Positions 1 to 8,561 of a stretch of DNA of 64,000 nucleotides are shown here, piece after piece. The stretch is from Lysinibacillus_B sp042920265 (GTDB lineage: Bacteria > Bacillota > Bacilli > Bacillales_A > Planococcaceae). Location of the stretch: contig NZ_JBDQZI010000017.1 of NCBI RefSeq assembly GCF_042920265.1, positions 1-64,000 of the forward strand. Reading direction: 5' to 3'. A program made the position numbers and the translations under genes. The notes under the pieces were generated by a model. That model searched no databases, was not told the origin of the DNA, and worked only from the letters and a program-made list of their open reading frames with translations. The first letter of the stretch is position 1, and each line of letters starts with the position of its first letter.

Positions 1-75
1 AAGTCCGCTCGACTTGCATGTATTAGGCACGCCGCCAGCGTTCGTCCTGAGCCAGGATCAAACTCTCCATAAAAG
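1..75 (-). rRNA. rrs: 16S ribosomal RNA, 5' end only (partial)
   Basis: The reverse complement reads as the universal 16S 5' region: the 27F primer site (AGAGTTTGATCCTGGCTCAG) at about 50-69, then the conserved GACGAACGCTGGCGGCGTGC and the segment ending in CAAGTCGAGCGG. The gene runs off the left edge of the window, so only about 75 bases are present. The mature 5' end is placed a few bases before GGAGAG by analogy with Bacillus and is approximate. Confidence 0.97.
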
Positions 76-162
76 AATTTGAGTAAGCTCAAATTTGCTG
101 GCATCATGTTTGATGTCCAAATTTTTGTTTCTTATTCAGAAACGTTTATTGTTAACGTTTTG

Positions 163-180
163 CTTGTTCAGTTTTCAAAG
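163..180 (-). promoter_or_regulatory. rRNA leader conserved box
   Basis: On the minus strand this reads CTTTGAAAACTGAACAAG, the motif typically found in Bacillus rRNA leaders shortly before 16S, where it takes part in antitermination and leader processing. It lies between the promoter-like sites and the 16S 5' end, as expected. Confidence 0.6.
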
Positions 181-216
181 TTCATATTGTTTCTCGCTCG
201 TTTCAGCGACTTCTCT

Positions 217-245
217 AATTTAACATTTTTGTTTTCGTTTGTCAA
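217..245 (-). promoter_or_regulatory. Proximal rrn promoter candidate
   Basis: On the minus strand there is a perfect TTGACA (240-245), 17 bases, then TAAATT (217-222, 4 of 6 to TATAAT). It sits upstream of the leader box and 16S. Tandem promoters are usual for Bacillus rrn operons. Confidence 0.55.
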
Positions 246-322
246 CAACTTTTTTTAGAAAGTTTTTTACGACTCTCGAAAATCCATGTTTTAAAGCGTC
301 ACGTCTTAGCGACAATTAATAT

Positions 323-350
323 ATTACAATACAGGAACATTAAATGTCAA
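323..350 (-). promoter_or_regulatory. Distal rrn promoter candidate
   Basis: On the minus strand TTGACA (345-350) is followed after 16 bases by TGTAAT (323-328, 5 of 6). It would be the upstream member of a tandem pair with the site at 217-245. It lies just beyond the terminator of the upstream minus-strand gene. Confidence 0.55.
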
Positions 351-369
351 CACTTTTTCAAAAAAATCC

Positions 370-392
370 CGAGGCATGTTACACATGCCTCG
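370..392 (-). terminator. Intrinsic terminator of ygxA
   Basis: A perfect 9-bp stem CGAGGCATG/CATGCCTCG with a 5-base loop is followed on the minus strand by GGATTTTTTT. It lies 10 bases beyond the ygxA stop and insulates the gene from the rrn promoters. Confidence 0.85.
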
Positions 393-401
393 ATTACTAT
401 A

Positions 402-1295
402 CTATAAGCCATATTCGCTTTCAATAAACTGTTTGTCTACTCGATAATGACGATGGAATACGATTTCATTTTTTGCGATTACAGGTTCTACAATAATGTA
501 GCCTTTATCAATTAAATACTCGACAAATACTTCTAAATCCGTAGAGTAATAACTTAACTCTTCATGCGCGTGTAACTCTTGAATTTTCCAAGTCGGTTTA
601 GTAAGCATTACTTCTACTATATGTTGAGCTCCATCGTGCGTTCTTGAATTAATAAGGAATTCGCTTGCTAGAAATAATAGCTCTAATCGTTTATCCAATG
701 TCTCATTACTCATAATCAATTCTTCATATAGTTTATACACAGCAGGTTCAATCTTTTTCACCTGCGCCCACACTGTCACTTCAGGATACAGACCACTATC
801 AATGACCGATAAACGCCCAAGATGGTGGAGCGACTCCACTACATAATTATAGGCATCTAAATAATCACCTCGTTCAAAAAACTCCTTCCCTTCTAAATAC
901 CGACGGATTAACTTACTAAATTGAATACCGGTTTTAATTTTACGTCCGTAAAACGGAAACTCTTGTAGTTCAGAACGTAATTTATATAAAAATTCATTTC
1001 GGTCAAAGAGCACTTTCCCAAAGAAAATCCAATCGACTAACTTTCGGTTCGAGCCAATGAAAAGCCACTTTCGTAAACGTTTTTCCGTTACGATGTGCAT
1101 CACCATCTTCGTATCACCATACAAATAATGCTTTGTAAAAATAGGTTGATCCGCCTCTTTTACAATAATTAATAATACCGAATCAAATGTATCTGTTAGA
1201 TTGATGGCATCATCACGTTTATTAATCAATATTACACCTAATGTATCAGGATGACTTGCACGCTCCTGATAGATTGGACGTAAAATGTGTTCCAT
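402..1295 (-). CDS. ygxA: YgxA-like nucleotidyltransferase-fold protein
   Basis: A 297-residue soluble protein that I recognise as YgxA, the nucleotidyltransferase-like family sitting between perR and a 16S gene in B. subtilis. The N-terminal part (about residues 15-110) has an alternating beta/alpha pattern compatible with that fold; the rest is mostly helical. No enzymatic activity or substrate is established for the family that I know of. The start ATG follows AGGGGG. Gene order (ygxA-ygzB-perR beside an rrn operon) supports the name. Function unknown. Confidence 0.8.
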   Translation of the reverse strand: MEHILRPIYQERASHPDTLGVILINKRDDAINLTDTFDSVLLIIVKEADQPIFTKHYLYGDTKMVMHIVTEKRLRKWLFIGSNRKLVDWIFFGKVLFDRNEFLYKLRSELQEFPFYGRKIKTGIQFSKLIRRYLEGKEFFERGDYLDAYNYVVESLHHLGRLSVIDSGLYPEVTVWAQVKKIEPAVYKLYEELIMSNETLDKRLELLFLASEFLINSRTHDGAQHIVEVMLTKPTWKIQELHAHEELSYYSTDLEVFVEYLIDKGYIIVEPVIAKNEIVFHRHYRVDKQFIESEYGL

Positions 1296-1432
1296 AAAAG
1301 TACCCCCTAAAGTTTACACTACTACTATGCTGAAATGTTCGACGTACTATTTAGTAAATCCTTTCAAAAGATTATAATTCTAAAATAAATTCAATCTATG
1401 GTATAGTAATTTTAGATTGGGAGGCAAATAAA

Positions 1433-1777
1433 ATGAAGAAGTATTCTAGCAAAATAAATAAAATCCGTTCATTTGCACTATCACTTATCTTTATTGGATT
1501 TGTTATTATGTACGGTGCGATTTTCTTCCGTGAAAATCAAATTTTAGTACTGATCTTTATGTCACTTGGACTACTATGCGTGATTGGAAGTACAGTCGTC
1601 TACGGCTGGATTGGTTTATTATCAACAAAAGCTGTACAAGTCGAATGTCCAAATTGCGGTAAACACACAAAAGTACTAGGTCGTGTCGATATGTGCATGT
1701 ACTGTAATGAGCCACTGACACTAGACCCAACACTCGAAGGAAAAGAGTTCGATCAAAGCTATAATAAGAAGAATTAA
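1433..1777 (+). CDS. ygzB: YgzB family membrane protein (UPF0295)
   Basis: 114 residues with two hydrophobic segments (about 12-30 and 36-60), then a cytoplasmic tail with two CxxC pairs (CPNCGK and CMYCN, about residues 72-92) that look like a zinc ribbon. This is the YgzB/UPF0295 architecture and length. It has a good Shine-Dalgarno (TGGGAGG) 8 bases before ATG. It lies divergent from ygxA and convergent with perR, the same neighbourhood as in B. subtilis. Role unknown; the paired cysteines suggest metal binding. Confidence 0.85.
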   Translation: MKKYSSKINKIRSFALSLIFIGFVIMYGAIFFRENQILVLIFMSLGLLCVIGSTVVYGWIGLLSTKAVQVECPNCGKHTKVLGRVDMCMYCNEPLTLDPTLEGKEFDQSYNKKN

Positions 1778-1847
1778 AAGCTGGTGGTTAGCGCTAGCTT
1801 TTTTCTTTTCCTACAAGTACGCTCCACACTTATCATAAAAAATAAAA

Positions 1848-1875
1848 AACCTAGTAGCTGTTTTACTACTAGGTT
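1848..1875 (-). terminator. Terminator of perR
   Basis: Stem AACCTAGTAG/CTACTAGGTT with an 8-base loop; on the minus strand it is followed by TTTTTATTTTT. It starts 6 bases past the perR stop. A shorter AAAAGCT/AGCTTTT hairpin at about 1775-1803 probably ends ygzB on the plus strand. Confidence 0.8.
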
Positions 1876-1881
1876 CACATG

Positions 1882-2331
1882 CTATAACGCTGTTTTGTTT
1901 TCGTTTTCTAGACACTCTTGGCAAGTTCCGTAAACTTCCAGACGATGCGAATTTACTTGGAAACCTGTCACATGCGAAGCAAATTGCTCTACTTCGTTAA
2001 GACCAGGATAGTGGAAGTCTACAATTTTACCACAACATTCACAAATCATATGGTAGTGATCGTTTGTGACAAAATCAAAACGACTTGCTGCATCTCCATA
2101 CGTTAGCTCTTTTACAAGCCCTACTTCCCGGAACACACGTAAATTGTTGTAAACTGTCGCGACACTCATATTTGGGAATTTACCTTCCAGCGCTTTATAT
2201 ATATCATCTGCTGTAGGATGAATCATGGAGTTAATTAAATATTCCAAAATAGCATGACGCTGTGGAGTAATTCGAACACCCGTAGTCTTTAACGTGTCTA
2301 ACGCGTCTTTTAAATGCATTTCATCAGACAT
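1882..2331 (-). CDS. perR: Peroxide-sensing repressor PerR
   Basis: A Fur-family metalloregulator, 149 residues from the chosen start. Winged helix at residues 1-85, dimerisation domain after. The regulatory-metal ligands H38, D86, H92, H94 and D105 match H37, D85, H91, H93 and D104 of B. subtilis PerR; the structural zinc cysteines C97, C100, C137 and C140 are all present. Asp at position 86 is the PerR hallmark that allows metal-catalysed histidine oxidation by H2O2. The reading frame opens five codons earlier (2346), but AGGTG lies 7 bases before the ATG at 2331, and this start aligns with the family. A Per box lies just upstream, so autoregulation is likely. A perfect Per box elsewhere in the window (39585-39599) is a probable target. 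Confidence 0.96.
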   Translation of the reverse strand: MSDEMHLKDALDTLKTTGVRITPQRHAILEYLINSMIHPTADDIYKALEGKFPNMSVATVYNNLRVFREVGLVKELTYGDAASRFDFVTNDHYHMICECCGKIVDFHYPGLNEVEQFASHVTGFQVNSHRLEVYGTCQECLENENKTAL

Positions 2332-2365
2332 CGCCATGCACCTCATTTCATAAATAATTATTAAT

Positions 2366-2380
2366 TTATAATTGTTACAA
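2366..2380 (-). promoter_or_regulatory. Per box upstream of perR
   Basis: TTATAATTGTTACAA matches the 7-1-7 PerR operator consensus TTATAATNATTATAA at 13 of 14 or so informative positions less one (mismatches G for A and C for T). It is centred about 40 bases upstream of the perR start codon in the promoter region. B. subtilis perR is known to be autoregulated through such a site. Confidence 0.75.
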
Positions 2381-2469
2381 ACAGTGTACGAAATTTATCC
2401 ACAACTTGTCAACAATTCCTTAGCTATCTCCATACTTTCCCACATTAAAAGAGCGTTTTAGCTAAAAGC

Positions 2470-2499
2470 ATTCTCAATTAAACACGATTAATTGAGAAT
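2470..2499 (-). terminator. AT-rich hairpin after the dehydrogenase gene
   Basis: A perfect 12-bp stem ATTCTCAATTAA/TTAATTGAGAAT with a 6-base loop, 15 bases past the stop of the 2515-3459 gene. The tail on the minus strand (GCTTTTAG) is a weak T run, so termination efficiency is uncertain. Confidence 0.55.
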
Positions 2500-2514
2500 T
2501 GAAAGTGTTTCCTT

Positions 2515-3459
2515 TTAATAACCTCTTAACAGGTCCATTTCATTTTCGAGCTGTCTCTCACCATTTAACCATTTACGAAGGCTCGGTTTAAAAATTTCGA
2601 GGCTACGCTCTACGTAACGTGATGAATGACTTGATAAATGCGGTGATACCGTCACATTTTTCAATTGCCATATCGGGCTGTTAGCTGGTAATGGCTCTTC
2701 TGCATATACATCTAATACCGCGTGAGCAATGAGGTTTTCTTGCAGTGCTTGCACAAGTACATCTTCAGCTACTAAATCCCCACGACCGAAGTTCATGAAA
2801 ATCGCACTTTCCTTCATCACTTCAAAATGTTCACGCCCAATTAAGTTTTTTGTGTTTGGCGTGCTCGGCAACATGGAAATAACAATATCTGCTTTTGGTA
2901 AATGCTGTAGCAACTGTGCAATCGGATACGTTTCGTTCATATAATTAGTCATTGCACCCGAGCTATTAATACCTATTGTATGTACGTCAAACGCCTGTAG
3001 AATACGCCCAATTTCCTGACCAATGGCTCCTGGTCCTAAAATAAGTGCTGTACTACCGTTTAGCTCTGTTAACCGAATCTTTTTATTCCATTCACTACGA
3101 GCTTGTTGGGCATAAATACTCGGTAGCCCACGCTTTAATGATAAAATATGCGCTAAAATCGATTCGGTCATTGGCTTTTTATGAATACCGCGCACATTCG
3201 ATACGTAAATGCCGCGCTCGGCAATAGCTTGTGCTGGCATTTTCTCAACCCCTGCAGAGGCAACAAAAATCCACTGTAATTTCTCCGCAACCGCAATTTT
3301 GTCGTCCGTTAAATCTTCGCCGTATGTGACAAGAATATCCGTTTCGCGAAGTACATCGTCCCGAACCCCTTGCTCAAAAATGAACTCCACTTCTGGGAAC
3401 TCTTCTACTAACGGCTTACTTAAATCTGGTCTTGGTTCAAATGTAAAATAGACGCGCAT
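2515..3459 (-). CDS. D-isomer-specific 2-hydroxyacid dehydrogenase family protein
   Basis: 314 residues with the split domain order of the NAD-dependent 2-hydroxyacid dehydrogenases. The Rossmann glycine motif LILGPGAIGQEIGRIL is near residue 140, the catalytic Arg lies in NFGRGD (about 225), the Glu in AEEPLP (about 254) and the catalytic His in SPHLSSHS (about 273). It reduces a 2-oxoacid or oxidises a D-2-hydroxyacid; the substrate cannot be read from sequence. It begins 5 bases after the bcp stop, so the two are cotranscribed. This gene is not part of the B. subtilis perR-bcp-gsaB order, so it is a lineage-specific insertion there. Confidence 0.85.
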   Translation of the reverse strand: MRVYFTFEPRPDLSKPLVEEFPEVEFIFEQGVRDDVLRETDILVTYGEDLTDDKIAVAEKLQWIFVASAGVEKMPAQAIAERGIYVSNVRGIHKKPMTESILAHILSLKRGLPSIYAQQARSEWNKKIRLTELNGSTALILGPGAIGQEIGRILQAFDVHTIGINSSGAMTNYMNETYPIAQLLQHLPKADIVISMLPSTPNTKNLIGREHFEVMKESAIFMNFGRGDLVAEDVLVQALQENLIAHAVLDVYAEEPLPANSPIWQLKNVTVSPHLSSHSSRYVERSLEIFKPSLRKWLNGERQLENEMDLLRGY

Positions 3460-3464
3460 CTCTC

Positions 3465-3926
3465 TTATTCCCCTTTTAACTGCGATAATACCGCTGCAAT
3501 ATGATTTTTCACTTTTACTTTACGCCATTCCGCTACAATGACTCCTTCTTCATTAATCAGGAATGTAGAGCGCTCAATGCCCATATATTCACGGCCGTAC
3601 ATTTTCTTTAGCACCCATACACCGTACTTTGCTGCTACTTCATGATTCGCATCGACTAGTAACGAAAACGGTAGACCGTGCTTTTCAATGAATTTCGTAT
3701 GCTTATTCGCATCATCCATACTAACCCCTAAAATCACTGCATTTAATGAAGAAAAATCTTCATACGCATCACGGAAATCACATGCTTCCGTCGTACATCC
3801 TGGTGTCATATCTTTCGGATAAAAATAAAGCACCACCTGTTTTCCTTTAAAATCAGAAAGACTCACTTGCTCGCCCTTTTCATTTTCTAACGTAAAATCT
3901 GGTGCCTTTTGATTTAACAATGACAT
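3465..3926 (-). CDS. bcp: Peroxiredoxin, Bcp/PrxQ type (thiol peroxidase)
   Basis: 153-residue atypical 2-Cys peroxiredoxin. The peroxidatic cysteine C44 (PGCT) and resolving cysteine C49 (TEACDFRD) have the five-residue spacing of the PrxQ subgroup; T41 and P42 complete the active site. It reduces H2O2 and organic hydroperoxides using thioredoxin. It corresponds in position to B. subtilis ygaF, between gsaB (divergent) and perR. The start ATG has an AGGGAGG ribosome site. No clear Per box is seen upstream despite the neighbourhood. Confidence 0.93.
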   Translation of the reverse strand: MSLLNQKAPDFTLENEKGEQVSLSDFKGKQVVLYFYPKDMTPGCTTEACDFRDAYEDFSSLNAVILGVSMDDANKHTKFIEKHGLPFSLLVDANHEVAAKYGVWVLKKMYGREYMGIERSTFLINEEGVIVAEWRKVKVKNHIAAVLSQLKGE

Positions 3927-4046
3927 CGAATCCCTCCCTATCTTTTCTCTATCGTACCGAAGTCTCGTCAGTCTTTCAATTTCTTTGGCGTTTCAAAGAG
4001 ATTGGGACTACAATAGACATGACAAACTAAGTTTGGAGGCAAAACA

Positions 4047-5333
4047 ATGAATCATTCAAAATCCGAAGCAATTTATAAAGAGGCATGCGAGCATATCGTA
4101 GGTGGTGTGAATAGCCCATCTCGATCATATAAAGCTGTTGGTGGTGGCGCACCTGTTGTCATGTCACGTGGGAAAGGTGCATATTTTTGGGATGTAGATG
4201 GTAATCGCTACATTGACTACTTAGCAGCATACGGTCCTATCGTCACAGGTCACGGTCATCCACATATCACAAAAGCAATTGCTCATGCAGCAGAAACAGG
4301 CGTATTATATGGCACACCAACTGAGCATGAAGTGAAATTTGCAAAAATGTTAAAAGAGGCCATTCCGACTTTAGACAAGGTACGATTTAACAACTCGGGT
4401 ACAGAAGCAGTGATGACTACTGTTCGTATTGCCCGTGCATACACAGGTCGCAATAAAATTATTAAATTCGCTGGTTGCTATCACGGCCACTTTGACCAAG
4501 TATTAGTAGCTGCTGGTTCTGGTCCTGCAACACTTGGCTCTCCTGATTCCGCAGGGGTACCACAATCCGTTGCAACAGAAGTGATTACCGTACCATTTAA
4601 TAATATAGAAGAATTCAATTTAGCGATGGAGCGTTGGGGCAACCAAGTAGCCGGTATTTTAATCGAGCCAATCGTTGGGAACTTTGGTATTGTGGAACCG
4701 CACCCTGGCTTCTTAGAACATGTACATGCACTGGCAAAACAATACGGCGCATTGACAATCCACGATGAAGTCATTACAGCATTCCGCTTCCATTATGGTG
4801 CAGCGCATACGATGTTAGGTTTAACACCTGATTTAGTGGCCATGGGGAAAGTCATTGGTGGTGGCCTACCAATCGGTGCTTACGGCGGCCGAAAAGAAGT
4901 AATGGAAACTGTTGCACCACTTGGACCCGCATACCAAGCGGGAACAATGGCGGGGAATCCAGCGTCTATGCTTGCAGGTATCGCCTGCCTTGAAGTATTA
5001 GCACAACCGGGTGTATACGATGAAATGGATCGTCTCGGTGCGCTGCTTGAGAAAGGCATTTTAGAAGCAGCTGAGAAACATCATGTGACAATTACGGTCA
5101 ATCGCTTAAAAGGAGCATTGACAATTTACTTCACAGATGAGAAAGTAGAAAACTATGAACAAGCTGAAAACTCCAATGGTGAAATTTTTGGTCGTTTCTT
5201 CAAACTAATGCTTTCAAAAGGTGTAAATTTAGCACCTTCTAAGTACGAGGCATGGTTCCTAACAACGGAACATACAGAAGAAGATATTTTAGAGACAATC
5301 GCTGCGGTTGATTACGCATTTTCACAACTATAA
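4047..5333 (+). CDS. gsaB: Glutamate-1-semialdehyde 2,1-aminomutase
   Basis: 428-residue fold-type I PLP enzyme that converts glutamate-1-semialdehyde to 5-aminolevulinate in the C5 route to heme. The PLP lysine is K268 in AMGKVIGGGLPIGAYGG; the cofactor aspartate lies in IHDEVITAFR (D240). NNSGTEA (about 115-121) and CYHGH (about 144-148) are also typical of the family. B. subtilis has two such genes, hemL in the hem operon and gsaB beside ygaF-perR; position makes this the gsaB copy. A strong TTGGAGG precedes ATG. It is divergent from bcp. Confidence 0.94.
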   Translation: MNHSKSEAIYKEACEHIVGGVNSPSRSYKAVGGGAPVVMSRGKGAYFWDVDGNRYIDYLAAYGPIVTGHGHPHITKAIAHAAETGVLYGTPTEHEVKFAKMLKEAIPTLDKVRFNNSGTEAVMTTVRIARAYTGRNKIIKFAGCYHGHFDQVLVAAGSGPATLGSPDSAGVPQSVATEVITVPFNNIEEFNLAMERWGNQVAGILIEPIVGNFGIVEPHPGFLEHVHALAKQYGALTIHDEVITAFRFHYGAAHTMLGLTPDLVAMGKVIGGGLPIGAYGGRKEVMETVAPLGPAYQAGTMAGNPASMLAGIACLEVLAQPGVYDEMDRLGALLEKGILEAAEKHHVTITVNRLKGALTIYFTDEKVENYEQAENSNGEIFGRFFKLMLSKGVNLAPSKYEAWFLTTEHTEEDILETIAAVDYAFSQL

Positions 5334-5394
5334 GAAGTCATCCGGCGAAGTGTCTTCATTGATTATCACATAGAAAGAGAGGGCTTCACGTTTT

Positions 5395-6486
5395 ATGAAA
5401 TTAGGTGCCCGTGTATTCAAAACTGGTGTCGCCATTATATTTGCACTATTTTTAGCTGAGCTACTCCATTTACCTTCGCCGGTATTTGCTGGAATTGCTG
5501 CTATTTTTGCGATTCAGCCGTCTATTTATCGTTCTTATTTAAGTATCTTGGAGCAAATTCAAGGGAACTTAATCGGGGCTGCGGTTGCGGTGATCTTTGG
5601 CTTGCTATTTGGCCATCATATTGTTGCCATTGGCATGGCAGCCATTATCGTTATCGGGCTAATGATGAAATTTAACCTCGAAAAATCAGTAACATTAGCA
5701 CTTGTTACGGTTGTTGCCATTATGGAAATTCAAGGCGATGACTTTTTAATGTTTGGTCTTATTCGTTTTGCAACGGTCATGGTCGGCGTCTTCGCTGCTT
5801 TTATTGTGAATTTAGTATTTATCCCACCACGCTATGAAGTGAAATTATTTAAAACGATTAACGCACTTCAAGATGATATTATTCGCTGGACGCGCCTTGC
5901 GGTTCGCCAAGCAAGTGAGCATACATCGACGAAGACAGCATTAAAAAAATTAACAACTCGTATGAGTGAAGTGGATAATTTATATGACTTTTACAAAGAA
6001 GAACGGAGGTACTTCCGCAATCAAAAATTTGTAAAGGCTCGTAAACTCGTTGTGTATCGCCAAATGATTATCACCTCTAAAAAAAGTTTAGAGCTACTGC
6101 AACGGCTACACAAACATGAAAACGAACTCGGCAATTTACCTGAACAGTTCCGTCTCATGATTCAAGAACGACTCGATTTCTTACTGACATACCATGAGCA
6201 ATTACTGCTTAAGTACACAGGGAAATTAAAGCCTGAACATTCACAGTGGATGCAACACGAGGAATATTTGCAGCGCAATGAAGTGATGGAAATTTTCATT
6301 AAGCAAATTGCCTTAGCACAAGAGCTAGAAGATGAAGAAGAATTTTCAAGTTATCACTTACTCTATATTTTATCGCGTATTTTAGATTATGAGGAAAATC
6401 TAGAGCATTTAGATACGCTCATCGTGTCGTATCGTAGCTATCACGGGAAAGAAAAAAATGTGGATTTAGAAGAAGAGTTTTATTAA
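5395..6486 (+). CDS. ygaE: YgaE-type aromatic acid exporter family protein
   Basis: 363 residues. The first half (about 10-145) carries four to six closely packed hydrophobic segments; the second half is a charged, helical cytoplasmic domain. This is the architecture of the aromatic-acid exporter/FUSC-like family to which B. subtilis YgaE belongs. It follows gsaB by 61 bases with an AGAGAGGG ribosome site, matching the B. subtilis order gsaB-ygaE, and ends in a strong terminator. The transported substrate is not known. The glutamate-rich C-terminus (about 300-363) is probably cytoplasmic. Confidence 0.78.
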   Translation: MKLGARVFKTGVAIIFALFLAELLHLPSPVFAGIAAIFAIQPSIYRSYLSILEQIQGNLIGAAVAVIFGLLFGHHIVAIGMAAIIVIGLMMKFNLEKSVTLALVTVVAIMEIQGDDFLMFGLIRFATVMVGVFAAFIVNLVFIPPRYEVKLFKTINALQDDIIRWTRLAVRQASEHTSTKTALKKLTTRMSEVDNLYDFYKEERRYFRNQKFVKARKLVVYRQMIITSKKSLELLQRLHKHENELGNLPEQFRLMIQERLDFLLTYHEQLLLKYTGKLKPEHSQWMQHEEYLQRNEVMEIFIKQIALAQELEDEEEFSSYHLLYILSRILDYEENLEHLDTLIVSYRSYHGKEKNVDLEEEFY

Positions 6487-6516
6487 CCGGTAAGCGAATT
6501 GCTTACCGGTTTTTTT
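6486..6516 (+). terminator. Terminator of ygaE
   Basis: Perfect 10-bp stem ACCGGTAAGC/GCTTACCGGT, 5-base loop, then TTTTTT. The stem begins at the stop codon itself. Confidence 0.93.
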
Positions 6517-6574
6517 ACAGAAATTTAAGTTACCCATAAAAAATAGGAGCCCGTTGAAAAGCCCCTGTACGTGT

Positions 6575-7468
6575 CTAATTTTTCATCTTCGGATCAAGTG
6601 CATCGCGTAAGCCATCGCCCATTAAGTTAAAGCCAATCACCGTTAGCATGATCGCCAATCCTGGAAAAATCATTGCCCACGGTGCATTGAGTAAAAAAAT
6701 ACGCGCATCTGCTAACATTTTCCCCCACTCAGGTGTAGGTGCTTCTGCGCCAAGTCCTAAAAATCCTAATGCTGCTGCTTCAATAATCGCTGTAGCAACC
6801 GCTAAAGTCCCTTGTACAATAATCGGCGTCATCGAATTCGGTAAAATATGGCGCCATAAAATACGGGCATTTTTCATCCCGATTGCTCTGGCCGCATGTA
6901 TATATTCCTCTTCTTTTACGGTGAGTACACGTGAACGAATGAGTCGTCCAAAATTCGGTACGTTAATAATGGCAATCGCAATTAAAGCATTTTGTAAAGA
7001 TGGTCCTAAAATCGAGACAATCGCAATGGCTAATAAAATACTCGGAAAAGCGAGCATAATATCAAACAACCGTGAAATCATCGTATCGAGCCAGCGTCCA
7101 TAATACCCTGCAATAATCCCTAAAAAGCTCCCAGTAACGGCAGATAAAATGACGGCTGTAAAACCAACCGTTAATGAAATACGTGTCCCATGTAAAATAC
7201 GTGAAAAAATATCGCGTCCTAAGTCATCCGTCCCAAACCAGTACTCACTCGATGGAGGGACTAGACGCTCCGCTAAATTTTGCTCATTAATCCCTTGCGG
7301 TGCAATGTAAGGACCAATTATAGCGAGAAGGATGAAAAATAGCACAATCCCCATGCCAAAAAGAGCCGATTTGCTTTTTTTAAAGCTTCGCCATGCTTCT
7401 TTCCATGGGCCAACTACTTTTTCTTCTTTAATTTCTTGCAATGGCGCATTGGATATGATCTGAGACAT
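6575..7468 (-). CDS. Peptide ABC transporter permease, OppC/DppC type
   Basis: 297-residue inner-membrane permease. A cytoplasmic N-terminus is followed by one TM (about 38-60), the OppC-like N-terminal domain, then the five-TM BPD_transp_1 domain (about 95-290). The EAA loop is visible in HAARAIGMKNARILWRHILP, which contacts the ATPases. Last gene of the five-gene operon; it starts 14 bases after the OppB-type gene with GGAGGGGATGGGG before the ATG. Together they form the translocation pore for di- or oligopeptides. Subtype is not distinguishable by eye. Confidence 0.9.
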   Translation of the reverse strand: MSQIISNAPLQEIKEEKVVGPWKEAWRSFKKSKSALFGMGIVLFFILLAIIGPYIAPQGINEQNLAERLVPPSSEYWFGTDDLGRDIFSRILHGTRISLTVGFTAVILSAVTGSFLGIIAGYYGRWLDTMISRLFDIMLAFPSILLAIAIVSILGPSLQNALIAIAIINVPNFGRLIRSRVLTVKEEEYIHAARAIGMKNARILWRHILPNSMTPIIVQGTLAVATAIIEAAALGFLGLGAEAPTPEWGKMLADARIFLLNAPWAMIFPGLAIMLTVIGFNLMGDGLRDALDPKMKN

Positions 7469-7482
7469 TCCCCATCCCCTCC

Positions 7483-8496
7483 CTAGTTATATTTAATCCT
7501 TGAGTCAATCACGGTATATAAAATGTCTACAAGTAAATTAATCATGACGAATAAAAATGCGACGATTAAAATCCCTGACTGAATAACAGGATAATCACGG
7601 TAGCCAATTGCCTCATAAATATAGCGACCAATACCTGGCCAACTGAAAATCGTTTCTGTTAAAATGGCGCCCCCTAACAGCAGCCCTGTTTGTAAACCAA
7701 TTACCGTTAATACAGGAATTAACGCATTTTTCAGTGTATGTTTATAAATGACAATCAACATACGCTGTCCTTTTGCGCGAGCTGTACGGACAAAATCTGA
7801 ACGCATTACTTCTAGCATAGAAGCCCGTGTCATACGGGCGATAATGGCTGTTGGAATCGTCGCTAACGCAGTACCCGGGAGCACTAAATGTTTTAACACG
7901 ATGACAAATTGATCGAAACGTCCTTGGATTAATGTATCGATTAAATAAAAATGCGTAATCGCTATGACCGGATCCCGTACTTCTTCACGACCTGAAGTCG
8001 GGAGCCACCCAAGCTTAATACTAAAAAGCCATTGTTCAACTAATCCAAGCCAAAAAATTGGCATCGAAACGCCGACTAATGCGATCACCATCACGATGTA
8101 GTCAAACTTTGAATTTTGGAACCAGGCTGAAATAATGCCCGCATTCATACCGACAATGACAGCAATCGCCATCGCAAAAAATGCCAACTCAAATGTAGCA
8201 GCTAAATATGGCCAAACTTCTGTCGTAATCGGTTGCCGTGTACGTAAGGAGTCTCCTAAATCGCCAGTGACGATATCTTGCAAGTAGCTAAAATACTGTA
8301 CATACCACGGATTATTTAACCCTAATGATTCGCGCAATGCTGCCACGGCCTCCGCTGTTGCTTGTTGACCTAAAATGACTTGCGCCGGATCTCCTGGAAT
8401 GGCATGAATAATTAAAAAGACAATAATAGACATCCCAAGTAATACAGGAATTAAATGAATAAGTCGTTTCATTATATAGTGAAGCATTGTCTTCAC
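7483..8496 (-). CDS. Peptide ABC transporter permease, OppB/DppB type
   Basis: 337-residue permease with TM1 at about 10-30 and the extended OppB loop including IIHAIPGDPAQVILG, typical of the family. The remaining five TMs lie in about 95-330, with the EAA loop FVRTARAKGQRMLIVIYKHTLKN (given here as key residues TARAKG and HTLKN). It pairs with the downstream OppC-type subunit. The gene lies behind the hairpin that follows the binding-protein gene, which may reduce its expression relative to that gene. An AAGAGGTG ribosome site precedes the ATG. Confidence 0.9.
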   Translation of the reverse strand: MKTMLHYIMKRLIHLIPVLLGMSIIVFLIIHAIPGDPAQVILGQQATAEAVAALRESLGLNNPWYVQYFSYLQDIVTGDLGDSLRTRQPITTEVWPYLAATFELAFFAMAIAVIVGMNAGIISAWFQNSKFDYIVMVIALVGVSMPIFWLGLVEQWLFSIKLGWLPTSGREEVRDPVIAITHFYLIDTLIQGRFDQFVIVLKHLVLPGTALATIPTAIIARMTRASMLEVMRSDFVRTARAKGQRMLIVIYKHTLKNALIPVLTVIGLQTGLLLGGAILTETIFSWPGIGRYIYEAIGYRDYPVIQSGILIVAFLFVMINLLVDILYTVIDSRIKYN

Positions 8497-8527
8497 CTCT
8501 TCTAAAGAATTTGCTAGAAATTTAGAA

Positions 8528-8553
8528 AAAAGGGAGGCGATATCCTCCCTTTT
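8528..8553 (-). terminator. Intra-operon hairpin after the peptide-binding gene
   Basis: Perfect 10-bp stem AAAAGGGAGG/CCTCCCTTTT with a 6-base loop; on the minus strand it runs into TTTTTTCTAAA. It lies between the substrate-binding gene and the first permease gene. In ABC operons such hairpins commonly give partial termination or 3'-end protection, so that the lipoprotein is made in excess. Confidence 0.8.
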
Positions 8554-8561
8554 CGATTTAA

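Noticed and set aside
1365..1385. Second Per box near ygzB
   Set aside because: TTATAAT is present as one half, but the other half does not match.
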